Notes: a model not told the origin generated them from the sequence alone. DNA of 32,298 nt from JAJFTV01 sp964426355 (GCA_964426355.1 CAYRRA010000025.1:1-32298); one strand, 5' to 3'. Counted from the stretch's first letter, positions 22,803 through 30,604 are shown. Made by a program: numbers and translations.

Positions 22803-25160
22803 TTATTCTCCTCCCATTTCATTTTCCACATCCAGCGGTATCACCGCCCTTACGGAGCATCCATCGCCTGGACGAGAGTGGATTAAAAATTGACCAGAAA
22901 CAGCCTCAACCGTCTCTTGAATACCCACCAGACCGAAGTGTTGGTTAAGCGAGAATGACTTAAGATTGGTGGGCACATCAAAACCATGTCCATCATCCCA
23001 TATCTCAATTTCAACATCCTTGTGCCCAACTTTTAACAGGATAACAACTTTACTGGCATGAGCGTGTTTACGAATATTTATGATCGTTTCCTGAAAAACA
23101 CGATACACTGCAAAAGCCACCGGTTCGGGAAATTCATACTGCTCATCCCCCGTCACCAGAAACTCGATATTAAAAGGTAAGTTGGGTTGCAGTTCTTCGA
23201 TCCGGGCGCGCATAGCGGGTAACAGTCCAAACAGGTCTAATGCCTGCGGGCGCAGTTCAGAGCAAATCCTCCGCAACTCATCGATGGTTTCACGAATTTG
23301 AAGCTGTACAGTTTGTATTTTGTCAGCATATTCTCCGGCATGTTTTGAGCGAAAAGCGTTTAGCGAATAGTTAACCCCAATCAATGATTGGATTGTGTAA
23401 TCATGCAGGTCGCGTGCAATGGTCTTGCGTTCTTCCTCGCGTGTCTGGATCAGCCTGTGATGCATTTTCTCAATTTCTTGCAAATTCTTTATGTTTTGAA
23501 TTGAAATGCTGGTTTGATGAACAATTACATCGAGGATATCCATATCTGCCCGGGTAAATGGTTCATCGCCCAACTTCCCACCCAATACCAGCATCCCATA
23601 GCAAATGTTCTTCTTACTCAAAGGATATACCAGGCTGGGGCGCTCACCCAACAATATCTTGCTATCTGAGGATATGCTTTTCTTTTCACTCAGAAAAATC
23701 TGCAATGTATTTATGTCAACATTTTGACCTCTGGTAAGATGGTTACAGATTTCCTCCACAGCTTTGTGGTCAAACCGGGTCGTGATGATAGGTTTCTGCC
23801 CTTCGCGCGTTGAATATTGCATCAACTGCCCATTTTCAAGCAGGAAATGAACAAAATCCAGCTTCATCGAGACGCAGAGTGTCTTACACAGCGTCATCGC
23901 CAGGTTTTCCAGGTCGTTTTCTGCCCCAAGCAGTGAAATTGAAGCATCATGTACCACTGTAAACCGGTCATATCCGCCGCCGTAAAGAAAACGGTCTACC
24001 AGTTGCCGGTTGGCGCTGAAAAGAGTAGGGGAAACCATTGTCAGCAGCAGAGTGATAATCAAGCCCCACAGGAGCGGATTTTGCGTCTCCACAGGAAGAA
24101 TCAAAACCAGCACATAATACGCCAGCACATATAAACCTGCCAGCGTGAGCGACATTAAGATGATCGCTGCGCTGCGATTGATCACCCGTTCCAAATGGAT
24201 GAGTTTATTTTGAAAGACCGCAAAGCCATAACCGGCTGGTATCAGTAACAAAGACAGCATGGAAATCTCATACGGCAGCACGGGTCTGGCAAACAAAATC
24301 TCCGGTAAAACCGTAACGAGGGTAAACGTAAGCAAACTGATCGTCAACATCAAGCTGATTGTGCCGGTTTTGCGGCGGACAGCGGCGGAAGGCGCTGTGA
24401 GATATTTTTCCGCCACCACCCAGATGGTGATCAGCAGGTTGCAGAGCAACCAGGCATACGCCGGTGTTGAGACGACTTCCATCGCTAATGAAGGCTGTAA
24501 AAAAGAGAAAACGAGCAAAGCCAATGTGAATCCAAACAAAAGGAACGTGAACGGTTTCTTCACACGCACCTTCTCACTCGATGGAAAGATGATATGCGTC
24601 ATCAAAGCCACCGGACCCACAATCAGCCTGATAATCACGAACAACCAGGCGATTACCCCTCCCACAATGGAAGAAATGCTTCCTATGCTCAGCGATAACG
24701 ACATCAACAGCAGAAAAAGCGCCACCATGCCGGTTTCAGTGTTGTAGCGAGAGAAGAAAAGAATCAGAACGGCAACCGCCCAGAATGTTAACGCAATCCA
24801 TACCGGCACAGAACTCGCCAAAATCATGAGTATATCTTTTTTGAACAATTCAATGACGACCTGGATTACCTCACCGTCCCTGAGAACCTCCAATACCACC
24901 TGTTCTCCCACAGATTTCCCCATAAACGAGAGCGCTTCCCAGGGCGGCAGACCATCAACGGAAAGGATGATATCACCTACTTGCAGTTCATCCGGGGCTC
25001 CAGGGAAATCATCGATTCGAAATACTTCACCTGTCTTATGAGACCAATACACGGCACTCCCCGGATGCCCCACGATAACACCTATGGCATAGACAATCAA
25101 TGCAAGTGCCAGGATGGAAAGAAGATTTAAACCATAGCGTGCGAATTGGAGTGTTTTCAT
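22803..25160 (-). CDS. PDZ-bearing polytopic sensor histidine kinase (HisKA_3 type)
   Basis: A 785-residue membrane kinase. TM1 (about 11-31) is followed by an extracytoplasmic PDZ-like domain (about 45-106: LQVGDIILSVDGLPPWEAL, then VVLEVLRDGEVIQV). About eight further helices reach residue 380, then a GAF-like domain (about 400-560). The HisKA_3 dimerisation helix has phospho-acceptor His586 in IARDLHDYTIQSL. The HATPase domain has its N-box in FQETIINIRKHA and DDGHGF (722-727). The overall plan resembles ComP-type kinases. The signal is unknown; the PDZ domain hints at sensing a peptide or protein terminus. The ribosome site is weak. It is paired with the following response regulator. Confidence 0.9.
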   Translation of the reverse strand: MKTLQFARYGLNLLSILALALIVYAIGVIVGHPGSAVYWSHKTGEVFRIDDFPGAPDELQVGDIILSVDGLPPWEALSFMGKSVGEQVVLEVLRDGEVIQVVIELFKKDILMILASSVPVWIALTFWAVAVLILFFSRYNTETGMVALFLLLMSLSLSIGSISSIVGGVIAWLFVIIRLIVGPVALMTHIIFPSSEKVRVKKPFTFLLFGFTLALLVFSFLQPSLAMEVVSTPAYAWLLCNLLITIWVVAEKYLTAPSAAVRRKTGTISLMLTISLLTFTLVTVLPEILFARPVLPYEISMLSLLLIPAGYGFAVFQNKLIHLERVINRSAAIILMSLTLAGLYVLAYYVLVLILPVETQNPLLWGLIITLLLTMVSPTLFSANRQLVDRFLYGGGYDRFTVVHDASISLLGAENDLENLAMTLCKTLCVSMKLDFVHFLLENGQLMQYSTREGQKPIITTRFDHKAVEEICNHLTRGQNVDINTLQIFLSEKKSISSDSKILLGERPSLVYPLSKKNICYGMLVLGGKLGDEPFTRADMDILDVIVHQTSISIQNIKNLQEIEKMHHRLIQTREEERKTIARDLHDYTIQSLIGVNYSLNAFRSKHAGEYADKIQTVQLQIRETIDELRRICSELRPQALDLFGLLPAMRARIEELQPNLPFNIEFLVTGDEQYEFPEPVAFAVYRVFQETIINIRKHAHASKVVILLKVGHKDVEIEIWDDGHGFDVPTNLKSFSLNQHFGLVGIQETVEAVSGQFLIHSRPGDGCSVRAVIPLDVENEMGGE

Positions 25161-25435
25161 AAGCCAGGCAAAGAGTCATACAGGCTGGTTTGGAAACCAA
25201 AATTGGGTCACATATTGCAGAAAAATCGGCATTAATCTCCACTATCATTGTACACTTTGTTGGTAAAACAGATAAAGTAGATACATAGGGCAATCGCTTC
25301 ATCGGTTTTTGTTCAATAAATAAGGTCTTTTACAGCGAAATTGGTCGGGAGCAGATACGGGTAAAAGAACAGTCTTGAAACTTTTCAGGTAAAGCCAACT
25401 TTTATAGGTTAGCCTGAAATGAAGTGACTTTCCCC
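25161..25435. other. AT-rich leader region of the histidine kinase gene
   Basis: These 275 bases hold no gene I can support. A minus-strand TACAAT (25247-25252) could be the -10 of the kinase-regulator operon, but no good -35 accompanies it. Confidence 0.4.
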
Positions 25436-25685
25436 AAAAAACAGCACACTACCGAAAGCAGGCACTTTCGGTAGTGTGGTTCCCCCCCCTGTGCAAAATG
25501 TTACTGAGAAATTTTGCGGGGATGGATTGAAATGGATAATTATTAATAAAAATGATTGAGTTTAGTATATAGAAATCGGGGGAGCTTTTCTACTGGCGAA
25601 TTCCGCAGTCTTTACCTGTGGGATTCCACAGGTAAAGATGCTTAAAGCACAAGCCCGCGGGTGAGGGGGGCACCCGAAGGCTTGT
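25436..25685 (-). ncRNA. Candidate structured small RNA of about 250 nt
   Basis: On the minus strand a promoter predicts a start near 25685. The transcript would then contain four strong stems in order: ACAAGCC/GGCTTGT enclosing CGGGTG/CACCCG (25649-25685); a perfect 13-bp stem with a 4-base loop (25609-25638); CCCC-GCAAAAT pairing with ATTTTGC-GGGG (25485-25521); and a perfect 14-bp stem with a 6-base loop (25445-25478), which is followed closely by T6 (25436-25441) and so reads as a terminator. The predicted start coincides with the first paired base. I do not recognise the RNA: it is not tmRNA, RNase P or SRP RNA, and no 6S-like end pairing is seen. An 85-codon open frame here is better explained by chance. 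Confidence 0.6.
25445..25478 (-). terminator. Intrinsic terminator of the candidate small RNA
   Basis: Perfect 14-bp inverted repeat CACACTACCGAAAG with a 6-base loop. The minus-strand continuation GCTGTTTTTTGG supplies the U-run, while the plus side continues into a C-run, so it is directional for the minus strand. Confidence 0.75.
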
Positions 25686-25691
25686 ACTCAT

Positions 25692-25720
25692 ATTATAGAC
25701 GATACAATTATTTTTTGCAA
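25692..25720 (-). promoter_or_regulatory. Promoter of the candidate small RNA
   Basis: Minus-strand TTGCAA (25715-25720), a 17-base spacer and TATAAT (25692-25697) form a good sigma-70 promoter. It lies back to back with the cspA promoter, the two -35 boxes being 27 bases apart in AT-rich DNA. Confidence 0.65.
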
Positions 25721-25747
25721 GAGGCAATTTCAGCATTTTTTGAAATA

Positions 25748-25777
25748 TTGACACCTCATTAAAAGTCGTGCTAAAAT
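25748..25777 (+). promoter_or_regulatory. cspA promoter
   Basis: TTGACA (25748-25753) and TAAAAT (25772-25777) with an 18-base spacer point to a start near 25784. This leaves a roughly 110-base untranslated leader before cspA, as is usual for cold-shock genes. Confidence 0.65.
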
Positions 25778-25797
25778 CGGTTGCGTGTAATCGACGT

Positions 25798-25872
25798 TTC
25801 CAAAAAGAAAAATTCGCTTTTCCGATTTGGAACAACCGGTTTACCATTCAGCATTCAACATTCAGCATTCAT
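25798..25872 (+). repeat. cspA leader: hairpin plus four 7-bp CATTCA repeats
   Basis: The leader has a stem TTCCAAA/TTTGGAA (25798-25832) with an inner AAAA/TTTT pairing. Then come four head-to-tail heptamers CATTCAG, CATTCAA, CATTCAG, CATTCAT (25845-25872), ending five bases before the AAAGGAG ribosome site. These could make up a temperature-responsive or protein-binding leader, but this is inference. Confidence 0.7.
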
Positions 25873-25893
25873 ATTCGAAAGGAGTTCCAAATC

Positions 25894-26106
25894 ATGTCTG
25901 AAAAAGAACAGGGCTCTGTCAAATGGTTCAATGGGTCCAAAGGGTACGGTTTCATTGAGCGAGATTCTGGTGGAGACATCTTTGTTCATTTCAGTGCCAT
26001 TCTTTCCGACGGGTATCGCACGTTAGAAGAGGGCCAGCGAGTCGAGTTTTCTGTCACACAAGGAGAAAAAGGTCTGCAAGCACAAGACGTCCTTGTGCTC
26101 AAGTAA
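25894..26106 (+). CDS. cspA: Cold-shock domain protein (CspA family)
   Basis: A 70-residue single cold-shock domain, an OB-fold that binds single-stranded RNA/DNA. RNP1 is KGYGFIER, a variant of the usual KGFGFI, and RNP2 is DIFVHFSAI; the GSVKWFN opening is canonical. The start is the ATG of MSEKEQG with AAAGGAG nine bases upstream; in-frame upstream starts would extend into the leader. The gene has its own promoter, a long leader with heptamer repeats and a strong terminator, so it is monocistronic. Which member of the Csp family it corresponds to (cold-induced or constitutive) cannot be told. Confidence 0.95.
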   Translation: MSEKEQGSVKWFNGSKGYGFIERDSGGDIFVHFSAILSDGYRTLEEGQRVEFSVTQGEKGLQAQDVLVLK

Positions 26107-26127
26107 AATCAGCCCATCAACCTCAAG

Positions 26128-26162
26128 CAGGGCAGCACGCAAATCGCTGCCCTGTCTTTTTT
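26128..26162 (+). terminator. Intrinsic terminator after cspA
   Basis: Perfect 9-bp stem CAGGGCAGC/GCTGCCCTG with a 9-base loop, followed by TCTTTTTT, 22 bases after the cspA stop. Confidence 0.88.
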
Positions 26163-26223
26163 CATCATCACGACCAGTACGCCCGGATTTCCCTCACAGA
26201 GTCGCCAGACCTACAGGAAAAAC

Positions 26224-27060
26224 ATGTCAAAGGAAGACCTCGTCCCTCAAAAAAATAGTTTCTGGAAAAATGTGCGCAGTTCGCTGCGCTGGACAAAATC
26301 CAGTTATTACCTGCTCAGCGGATTTCTTGCACTCCTTTTCCTGATAGGTTATGTATGGTGGCCCCTGGTCATCGCTTACCTGAAAACATACGATCCTTCC
26401 ATCCCTTTTTGGTACCAGGTAGATTACTTACTGCTGGGTGATTTTCTCGCCATGACGTTATTGATTATGGCAAACGCAGACCTGAAAAAAGACTGGACCA
26501 TTTTTGGCATCGGATTGTTCGGCGGGCTGGTCATCGAAAGCTGGGGCACGCAGACCAACCTGTGGTTTTATTACACCAACGAACGTCCACCCCTCTGGAT
26601 CATCCCCGCCTGGCCCATCGCCAGCCTGTCCATTGACCGCCTGTACCGTATCCTTAAACTATGGACGGAAAAGCTACCCGATAAGTTTTTTAGCTGGCTT
26701 TACTGGCTGGTTTTTCCCGCCTTCTACCTGCTCATGTTCTCTTTTGTCCGGTTTACGCTGGATAAATCACTCACCCTGATGGCGCTCTTCCTGGTCGCCT
26801 TTCTCATCCTGACGAACAAGAACCACCGGGCAGCGCTGCTGGTATTCGCAGCCGGATCAGGGCTGGGTTACTTCCTCGAACTTTGGGGGACCACCCGGCA
26901 TTGCTGGACATATTACACCTACCAGTACCCGCCCTTCTTCGCTGTTCTGGCACATGGCATGGCTGCGGTGGCTTTCTGGCGTGTGTTAGAGCTTTACCGC
27001 GTCTTTGAACCACACATTCTTAAACGGTTGAGACGCTCAAAAACAGAATCCAAAGCCTGA
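26224..27060 (+). CDS. Internally repeated polytopic membrane protein, unknown function
   Basis: A 278-residue protein with about seven hydrophobic helices and no signal peptide. I do not recognise a named family. It has two related halves: VIESWGTQTNLWFYYTNERPP (about 94-114) and FLELWGTTRHCWTYYTYQYPP (about 217-237). They share E-x-WGT-x4-W-x-YYT-x3-PP, each followed by a helix with a small-residue A-x(2,3)-A pattern. The conserved Glu, Trp and Tyr within membrane-proximal segments suggest a binding or catalytic site formed by both repeats, loosely reminiscent of carotenoid-pathway membrane proteins. An AGGA site lies before the ATG. It lies 61 bases after the cspA terminator and converges with the metallophosphoesterase, whose stop is four bases away. 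Confidence 0.75.
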   Translation: MSKEDLVPQKNSFWKNVRSSLRWTKSSYYLLSGFLALLFLIGYVWWPLVIAYLKTYDPSIPFWYQVDYLLLGDFLAMTLLIMANADLKKDWTIFGIGLFGGLVIESWGTQTNLWFYYTNERPPLWIIPAWPIASLSIDRLYRILKLWTEKLPDKFFSWLYWLVFPAFYLLMFSFVRFTLDKSLTLMALFLVAFLILTNKNHRAALLVFAAGSGLGYFLELWGTTRHCWTYYTYQYPPFFAVLAHGMAAVAFWRVLELYRVFEPHILKRLRRSKTESKA

Positions 27061-27064
27061 GCGG

Positions 27065-27886
27065 TCAGGCTTTATCCTCTCTTAGCCCCGCTGGCAGCGG
27101 GACCTTCACCGCTTTACTTTCGACCCGTCCATCATCGTAGACGGTCACGAGGCGGTAATGCGGTGACTGAAGTGCCAGTATTGGCTTTCCCTGGAAGCGG
27201 AATTGAAAAGCTGTTGAACGTAACCCCAGCACCTGGATTCCATCCCACGAACGCTCATAACTGGAATGCAAATGCCCGCAAAGCATGGCTTTTACGTTTT
27301 TCCCGCGCAGGAGCGAATAAAACTTTTCAATACTGTCTGGAATGAAGCGGTCCAGCCAGGGAGTGCCCAACGGAACAATGTTATGATGCATCAGCAGAAT
27401 GGTTGGTTCATCTCCAGACAACGCATTTTCCGTAAACGCAAGCAGCTCGTCTGTCAGCTCGCCCCGATCCAACGGACCAAAATCCAGGCAAACAAACAAG
27501 ATGCCCTGATGACGAAAGCTGGAAAGCATGCGCCTCTGTGGGATGTTTTGATAGAGATTGTTAAAGAAGGTTTCGCGGTCATCATGGTTGCCGGGCAGTA
27601 AATAAAGCGGAAAATCCCACAACCGTCCGTAACGGATGCGATGCGGACCGGGCAGTTCATCTGCTTTGTTAAGATTCAACAAGCGGATCACATATTGATA
27701 GGCTGCATCAGTGGGGCGGTTCACCAAATCGCCGGTGGATACAATGAAATCGACCTTGTTGGCGTGACGGGCAGCAATTTGATCCATCACTGCTCTGAAT
27801 GTTAAGGATGCCGGGTAACCATAGGGACGTTCGTCGTCCGATTCCCCCAGGTGATGGTCAGTGATTTGTATAAATGAAAATTTCAA
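27065..27886 (-). CDS. CpdA-like metallophosphoesterase (class III cyclic nucleotide phosphodiesterase type)
   Basis: A 273-residue calcineurin-fold phosphoesterase. All five motif blocks of the dinuclear metal site are present: D10-x-H12 (ITDHHLG), GD53 (STGD), GN100-H101-D (PGNHD), H167 (LLMHHN) and G-H205-x-H207 (CGHLH). The closest known types hydrolyse cAMP or related phosphodiesters; the substrate here is unproven. There is no signal peptide, so it is cytoplasmic. The start codon is TTG (minus strand), with an AGGA site eight bases upstream and no nearby alternative ATG that keeps the first metal motif. It lies 81 bases downstream of the aldo/keto reductase gene on the same strand. Confidence 0.87.
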   Translation of the reverse strand: MKFSFIQITDHHLGESDDERPYGYPASLTFRAVMDQIAARHANKVDFIVSTGDLVNRPTDAAYQYVIRLLNLNKADELPGPHRIRYGRLWDFPLYLLPGNHDDRETFFNNLYQNIPQRRMLSSFRHQGILFVCLDFGPLDRGELTDELLAFTENALSGDEPTILLMHHNIVPLGTPWLDRFIPDSIEKFYSLLRGKNVKAMLCGHLHSSYERSWDGIQVLGLRSTAFQFRFQGKPILALQSPHYRLVTVYDDGRVESKAVKVPLPAGLREDKA

Positions 27887-27914
27887 GCGATTATCCTGTC
27901 AATTGAGAAGACAC

Positions 27915-27954
27915 ACTGCTTACCGGTTCCCCGAAAAAGCAACCGGCAAGCAGT
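27915..27954 (-). terminator. Hairpin after the aldo/keto reductase gene
   Basis: A 14-bp stem, with a G-U pair on the minus strand, and a 12-base loop lies 14 bases past the reductase stop. There is no T-run after it, so it may be a processing or partial termination signal. Confidence 0.35.
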
Positions 27955-27967
27955 ATGCTAGAGCAGA

Positions 27968-28927
27968 TTAAAGAGGTGTATTACCTAGTATTTGCTCGAT
28001 TTGTTCGAGTGTTTCATCAGAAAAATGATCGTGCATTTCACCGGCAACCAGGTTTTCATCAAGTTGCTCTGCGCGGGTGGCACCGCAAATCACACAGCTC
28101 ACTTCTTTGCGACGCAAAAGCCAGGCTATGGCAAGTTGTGCCGTGGTCATCCCCAATCCAGAAGCAAGGGCTGTCAGACGGCGAACCACAGCTATCCGTT
28201 CCGGAACAAGGTGTTCCTGCATCCAACCCGAATCGGCTCGCAAAGCGCGGCTGCCCTGCGGAATACCATCGTTATATTTGCCGGAAAGAATACCAAAGTA
28301 AAGCGGTCCCCAAACGGTGAGTCCCAGCCCAAATTCCTTACAAAGCGGTGAAAGTTTCAGCTCCACCTCTTCGCGATTGAACATATTGTAATGCGGCTGT
28401 TCCATGGTGGGCGGGGTCAAAGACAGCTCCCGCGCAACGCCAAAAGCCTGTGCAATCTGGTATGGCTCCCATCCGGATGTGCCCCAATAAAGCACTTTGC
28501 CCCGATGCACCAACGAGTCCATTGTGCGTACCACCTCATCGATAGGGGTATCCGGGTCGTATCGCTGGCAATAATACAAGTCGAGGTAATCGGTGCCCAG
28601 CCGGCGCAGTGATTCATGCAATGATTCCACGATGTGTTTGCGTGAAAGACCGCGACCATTCGGACCGGCGGAAGTGGGGTAAAAAACTTTACTGGACAGA
28701 ACCAGCTCACTGCGCGGTAAGTCACGGATGATTTTCCCCAAAATTGTCTCAGCCTCCCCGTTGGCATTGATGTCGGCACTGTCAATATAATTGATGCCAT
28801 GATCGAATGCAGCCCGCACAAGCTGCCGGGAAGCGTCTTCATCCAAATGGTTACCGATGGTAAGCCAGGTCCCCAATGAAATTTCACTGACTTTCAACCC
28901 GGACCGTCCTAATCGCCGGTAATGCAT
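27968..28927 (-). CDS. Kv-beta-like aldo/keto reductase lacking the catalytic tyrosine
   Basis: A 319-residue (beta/alpha)8 aldo/keto reductase closest in motif to the AKR6/Kv-beta and YghZ group (GLSRKHIVESLHESLRRL; then KVLYWGTSGW). The first active-site motif reads YIDSADINANGEAE: Asp49 and Lys80 (LSSK) are present, but the position of the general-acid tyrosine (normally ADxYG or AEVYA) is Asn54. The usual His of the tetrad is also replaced (YYCQRYD), as in Kv-beta. The NADPH-binding C-terminus (VICGATRAEQLDENL) is intact. It may bind the cofactor but reduce poorly, or use another acid. GGAGG precedes the ATG. It lies 77 bases after kamA. Confidence 0.87.
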   Translation of the reverse strand: MHYRRLGRSGLKVSEISLGTWLTIGNHLDEDASRQLVRAAFDHGINYIDSADINANGEAETILGKIIRDLPRSELVLSSKVFYPTSAGPNGRGLSRKHIVESLHESLRRLGTDYLDLYYCQRYDPDTPIDEVVRTMDSLVHRGKVLYWGTSGWEPYQIAQAFGVARELSLTPPTMEQPHYNMFNREEVELKLSPLCKEFGLGLTVWGPLYFGILSGKYNDGIPQGSRALRADSGWMQEHLVPERIAVVRRLTALASGLGMTTAQLAIAWLLRRKEVSCVICGATRAEQLDENLVAGEMHDHFSDETLEQIEQILGNTPL

Positions 28928-29004
28928 GTTACCTCCTCCAAGAAAAATACCGCCGTGAAAAATGGGCGCGCAAGCACAAGCAGCTTCGCCCTTCCTTCAA
29001 CACG

Positions 29005-30360
29005 CTATTCTCCATTCTCCTTGACGTCTTTACTACCATCACCGATACCGAGGGGTTTCCACTTCTCGCTGTCTGCGCGCAAACGGTGTGCACCGCCGCC
29101 GCGATTGTGAAGGACATCAAAGCCCTCAGGCTTGATAAACATTTCATCGCCATCTAACAAACCGTGCACACCCGATTGACCAGGTTCGATGCGTTTTTGT
29201 TGGCAGTACTTACAGGTCTTCGGATCGTGCAGCTTATAGTCGGTGGGTTCTTCGTATGTGGTGATATACCCTTCGTAATTGCGCAGCACAATCTTATGAT
29301 CCGACATACTCACCAGGTAATTAGGACCGAGGGGAATCTTCCCACCGCCGCCAGGAGCATCGACTACATAAGTGGGCACTGCATAACCAGAAGTATGCCC
29401 GCGCAGACCTTCGATAATCTCGATCCCCTTGGCAACCGGTGTGCGCAGATGCCCGGCGCCTTCCACCAGGTCACACTGGTAAAGATAGTACGGGCGCACC
29501 CGAATGCGCACCAGGTCCTGTACCAGCTTGCGCTGGATATGCACACAATCGTTAATCCCTGCCAGCAGCACCGATTGATTGCCCAGCGGGATACCCGCGC
29601 GCGCAAGTTGATCAGTCGCCTGTGCAAGCTCCGCCGTAATCTCATTAGGATGGTTTACATGGATGTTCATATACAGCGGGTGATACTTTTGCAGCATGTC
29701 GGTCAATTCATCCGTGACGCGCATCGGCATAAACACGGGAATGCGGCTGCCAATGCGCACAATTTCGATATGGGGAATTTTTCGCAGCCGGCTGAGAAGC
29801 TCCTCAAGAATTTTGGGAGCTAAAGCCAACGGGTCACCGCCGGAAAGCAGCACGTCACGCACCTGTGGTGTGCGCTTGAGATAGTCGATCTGCATCTCGA
29901 ACTCTTCACGTGAGAAGGTAGCGGTAGGGTCGCCAACGATGCGAGAGCGAGTGCAATAGCGGCAGTAGGAGGCGCATTGGGTCGTCACCAGCATCAGCAC
30001 GCGGTCAGGATAGCGGTGCACCAGACCGGGCACGGGTGAATGACGGTCTTCCGCCAGTGAATCTTCCATCATCCCGGTGAAAGGCACAATTTCCTCTGCC
30101 GTCGGCACAATCTGGCGGCGCACGGGGTCAAGCGGGTTATCGGGGTCGATTAATGAGACATAATAGGGGGTGATATCCACCCGAAACAGGTTGTGTGAAC
30201 TCAACGCTGTGCGCTCACTGTCTGTCAGGTTGAGCACTTTTTCAAAATCATCCACAGTATTCAGCCGATTGCGCATCTGCCAGCGCCAATCATTCCACTG
30301 TTCATCAGGGACATCTTTGTAAAACGGCGCACGCCGTGAAGGGAAATCAAGTTTAGCCAT
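29005..30360 (-). CDS. kamA: Lysine 2,3-aminomutase (radical SAM, PLP)
   Basis: A 451-residue KamA-type enzyme converting L-lysine to L-beta-lysine. The radical-SAM cluster motif is C129-x3-C133-x2-C136 (CASYCRYCTR). Compared with the clostridial enzyme from memory, the PLP lysine is K341 (PGGGGK), the two aspartates that select the lysine side-chain amine are D297 (YQCDLVEG) and D334 (VVDAPG), and the carboxylate-binding arginine is R138. Together these favour lysine over glutamate. A C-terminal C383-x2-C386 and C272 could form the zinc site. The start is the ATG of MAKLDF, after GAGGAAG. No beta-lysine acetyltransferase (ablB) or fermentation gene is adjacent, so the role (osmolyte synthesis or lysine degradation) is open. 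Confidence 0.88.
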   Translation of the reverse strand: MAKLDFPSRRAPFYKDVPDEQWNDWRWQMRNRLNTVDDFEKVLNLTDSERTALSSHNLFRVDITPYYVSLIDPDNPLDPVRRQIVPTAEEIVPFTGMMEDSLAEDRHSPVPGLVHRYPDRVLMLVTTQCASYCRYCTRSRIVGDPTATFSREEFEMQIDYLKRTPQVRDVLLSGGDPLALAPKILEELLSRLRKIPHIEIVRIGSRIPVFMPMRVTDELTDMLQKYHPLYMNIHVNHPNEITAELAQATDQLARAGIPLGNQSVLLAGINDCVHIQRKLVQDLVRIRVRPYYLYQCDLVEGAGHLRTPVAKGIEIIEGLRGHTSGYAVPTYVVDAPGGGGKIPLGPNYLVSMSDHKIVLRNYEGYITTYEEPTDYKLHDPKTCKYCQQKRIEPGQSGVHGLLDGDEMFIKPEGFDVLHNRGGGAHRLRADSEKWKPLGIGDGSKDVKENGE

Positions 30361-30540
30361 TTTTATTCTTCCTCGATCATTCTGGTACATTTAAGAAAAT
30401 GAGACAATCAGGTACGCACCTGTATCTGAGCCAATCAGATATGGGTAAAACAAAACCCCTTACCTATTTTCTGGCGGGTCATGGTCGGTGCGAAAAAATC
30501 CTGCAAAAAACACACTGATTGAATGGTAACTCACAATAGT
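30361..30540 (-). promoter_or_regulatory. Structured leader of kamA
   Basis: From the predicted start near 30534 the leader runs about 170 bases. It contains at least three short stems on the minus strand: GGTAA/TTACC, ATCTGA/TCAGAT and CAGGT/ACCTG (30409-30422). It does not show the motifs I know for lysine riboswitches. It may be a regulatory leader or simply untranslated RNA. Confidence 0.35.
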
Positions 30541-30569
30541 ATTGTAAAAGAATTCCCTCAAGGGGTCAA
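30541..30569 (-). promoter_or_regulatory. Promoter candidate for kamA
   Basis: Minus-strand TTGACC (30564-30569), a 17-base spacer and TACAAT (30541-30546) make a good sigma-70 promoter about 180 bases before the kamA ATG. Confidence 0.55.
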
Positions 30570-30604
30570 CTTGCCGAAAAAGCCAAAAGGTTTCAAACAT
30601 GGGC

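Noticed and set aside
25590..25847. 85-codon minus-strand frame upstream of cspA
   Set aside because: It spans the candidate RNA promoter and two perfect hairpins and has no ribosome site; RNA structure explains the region better than a protein.
25845..25872. Short CRISPR-like repeat array
   Set aside because: The units are 7 bases with no spacers and lie in a cspA leader; this is a simple tandem repeat.
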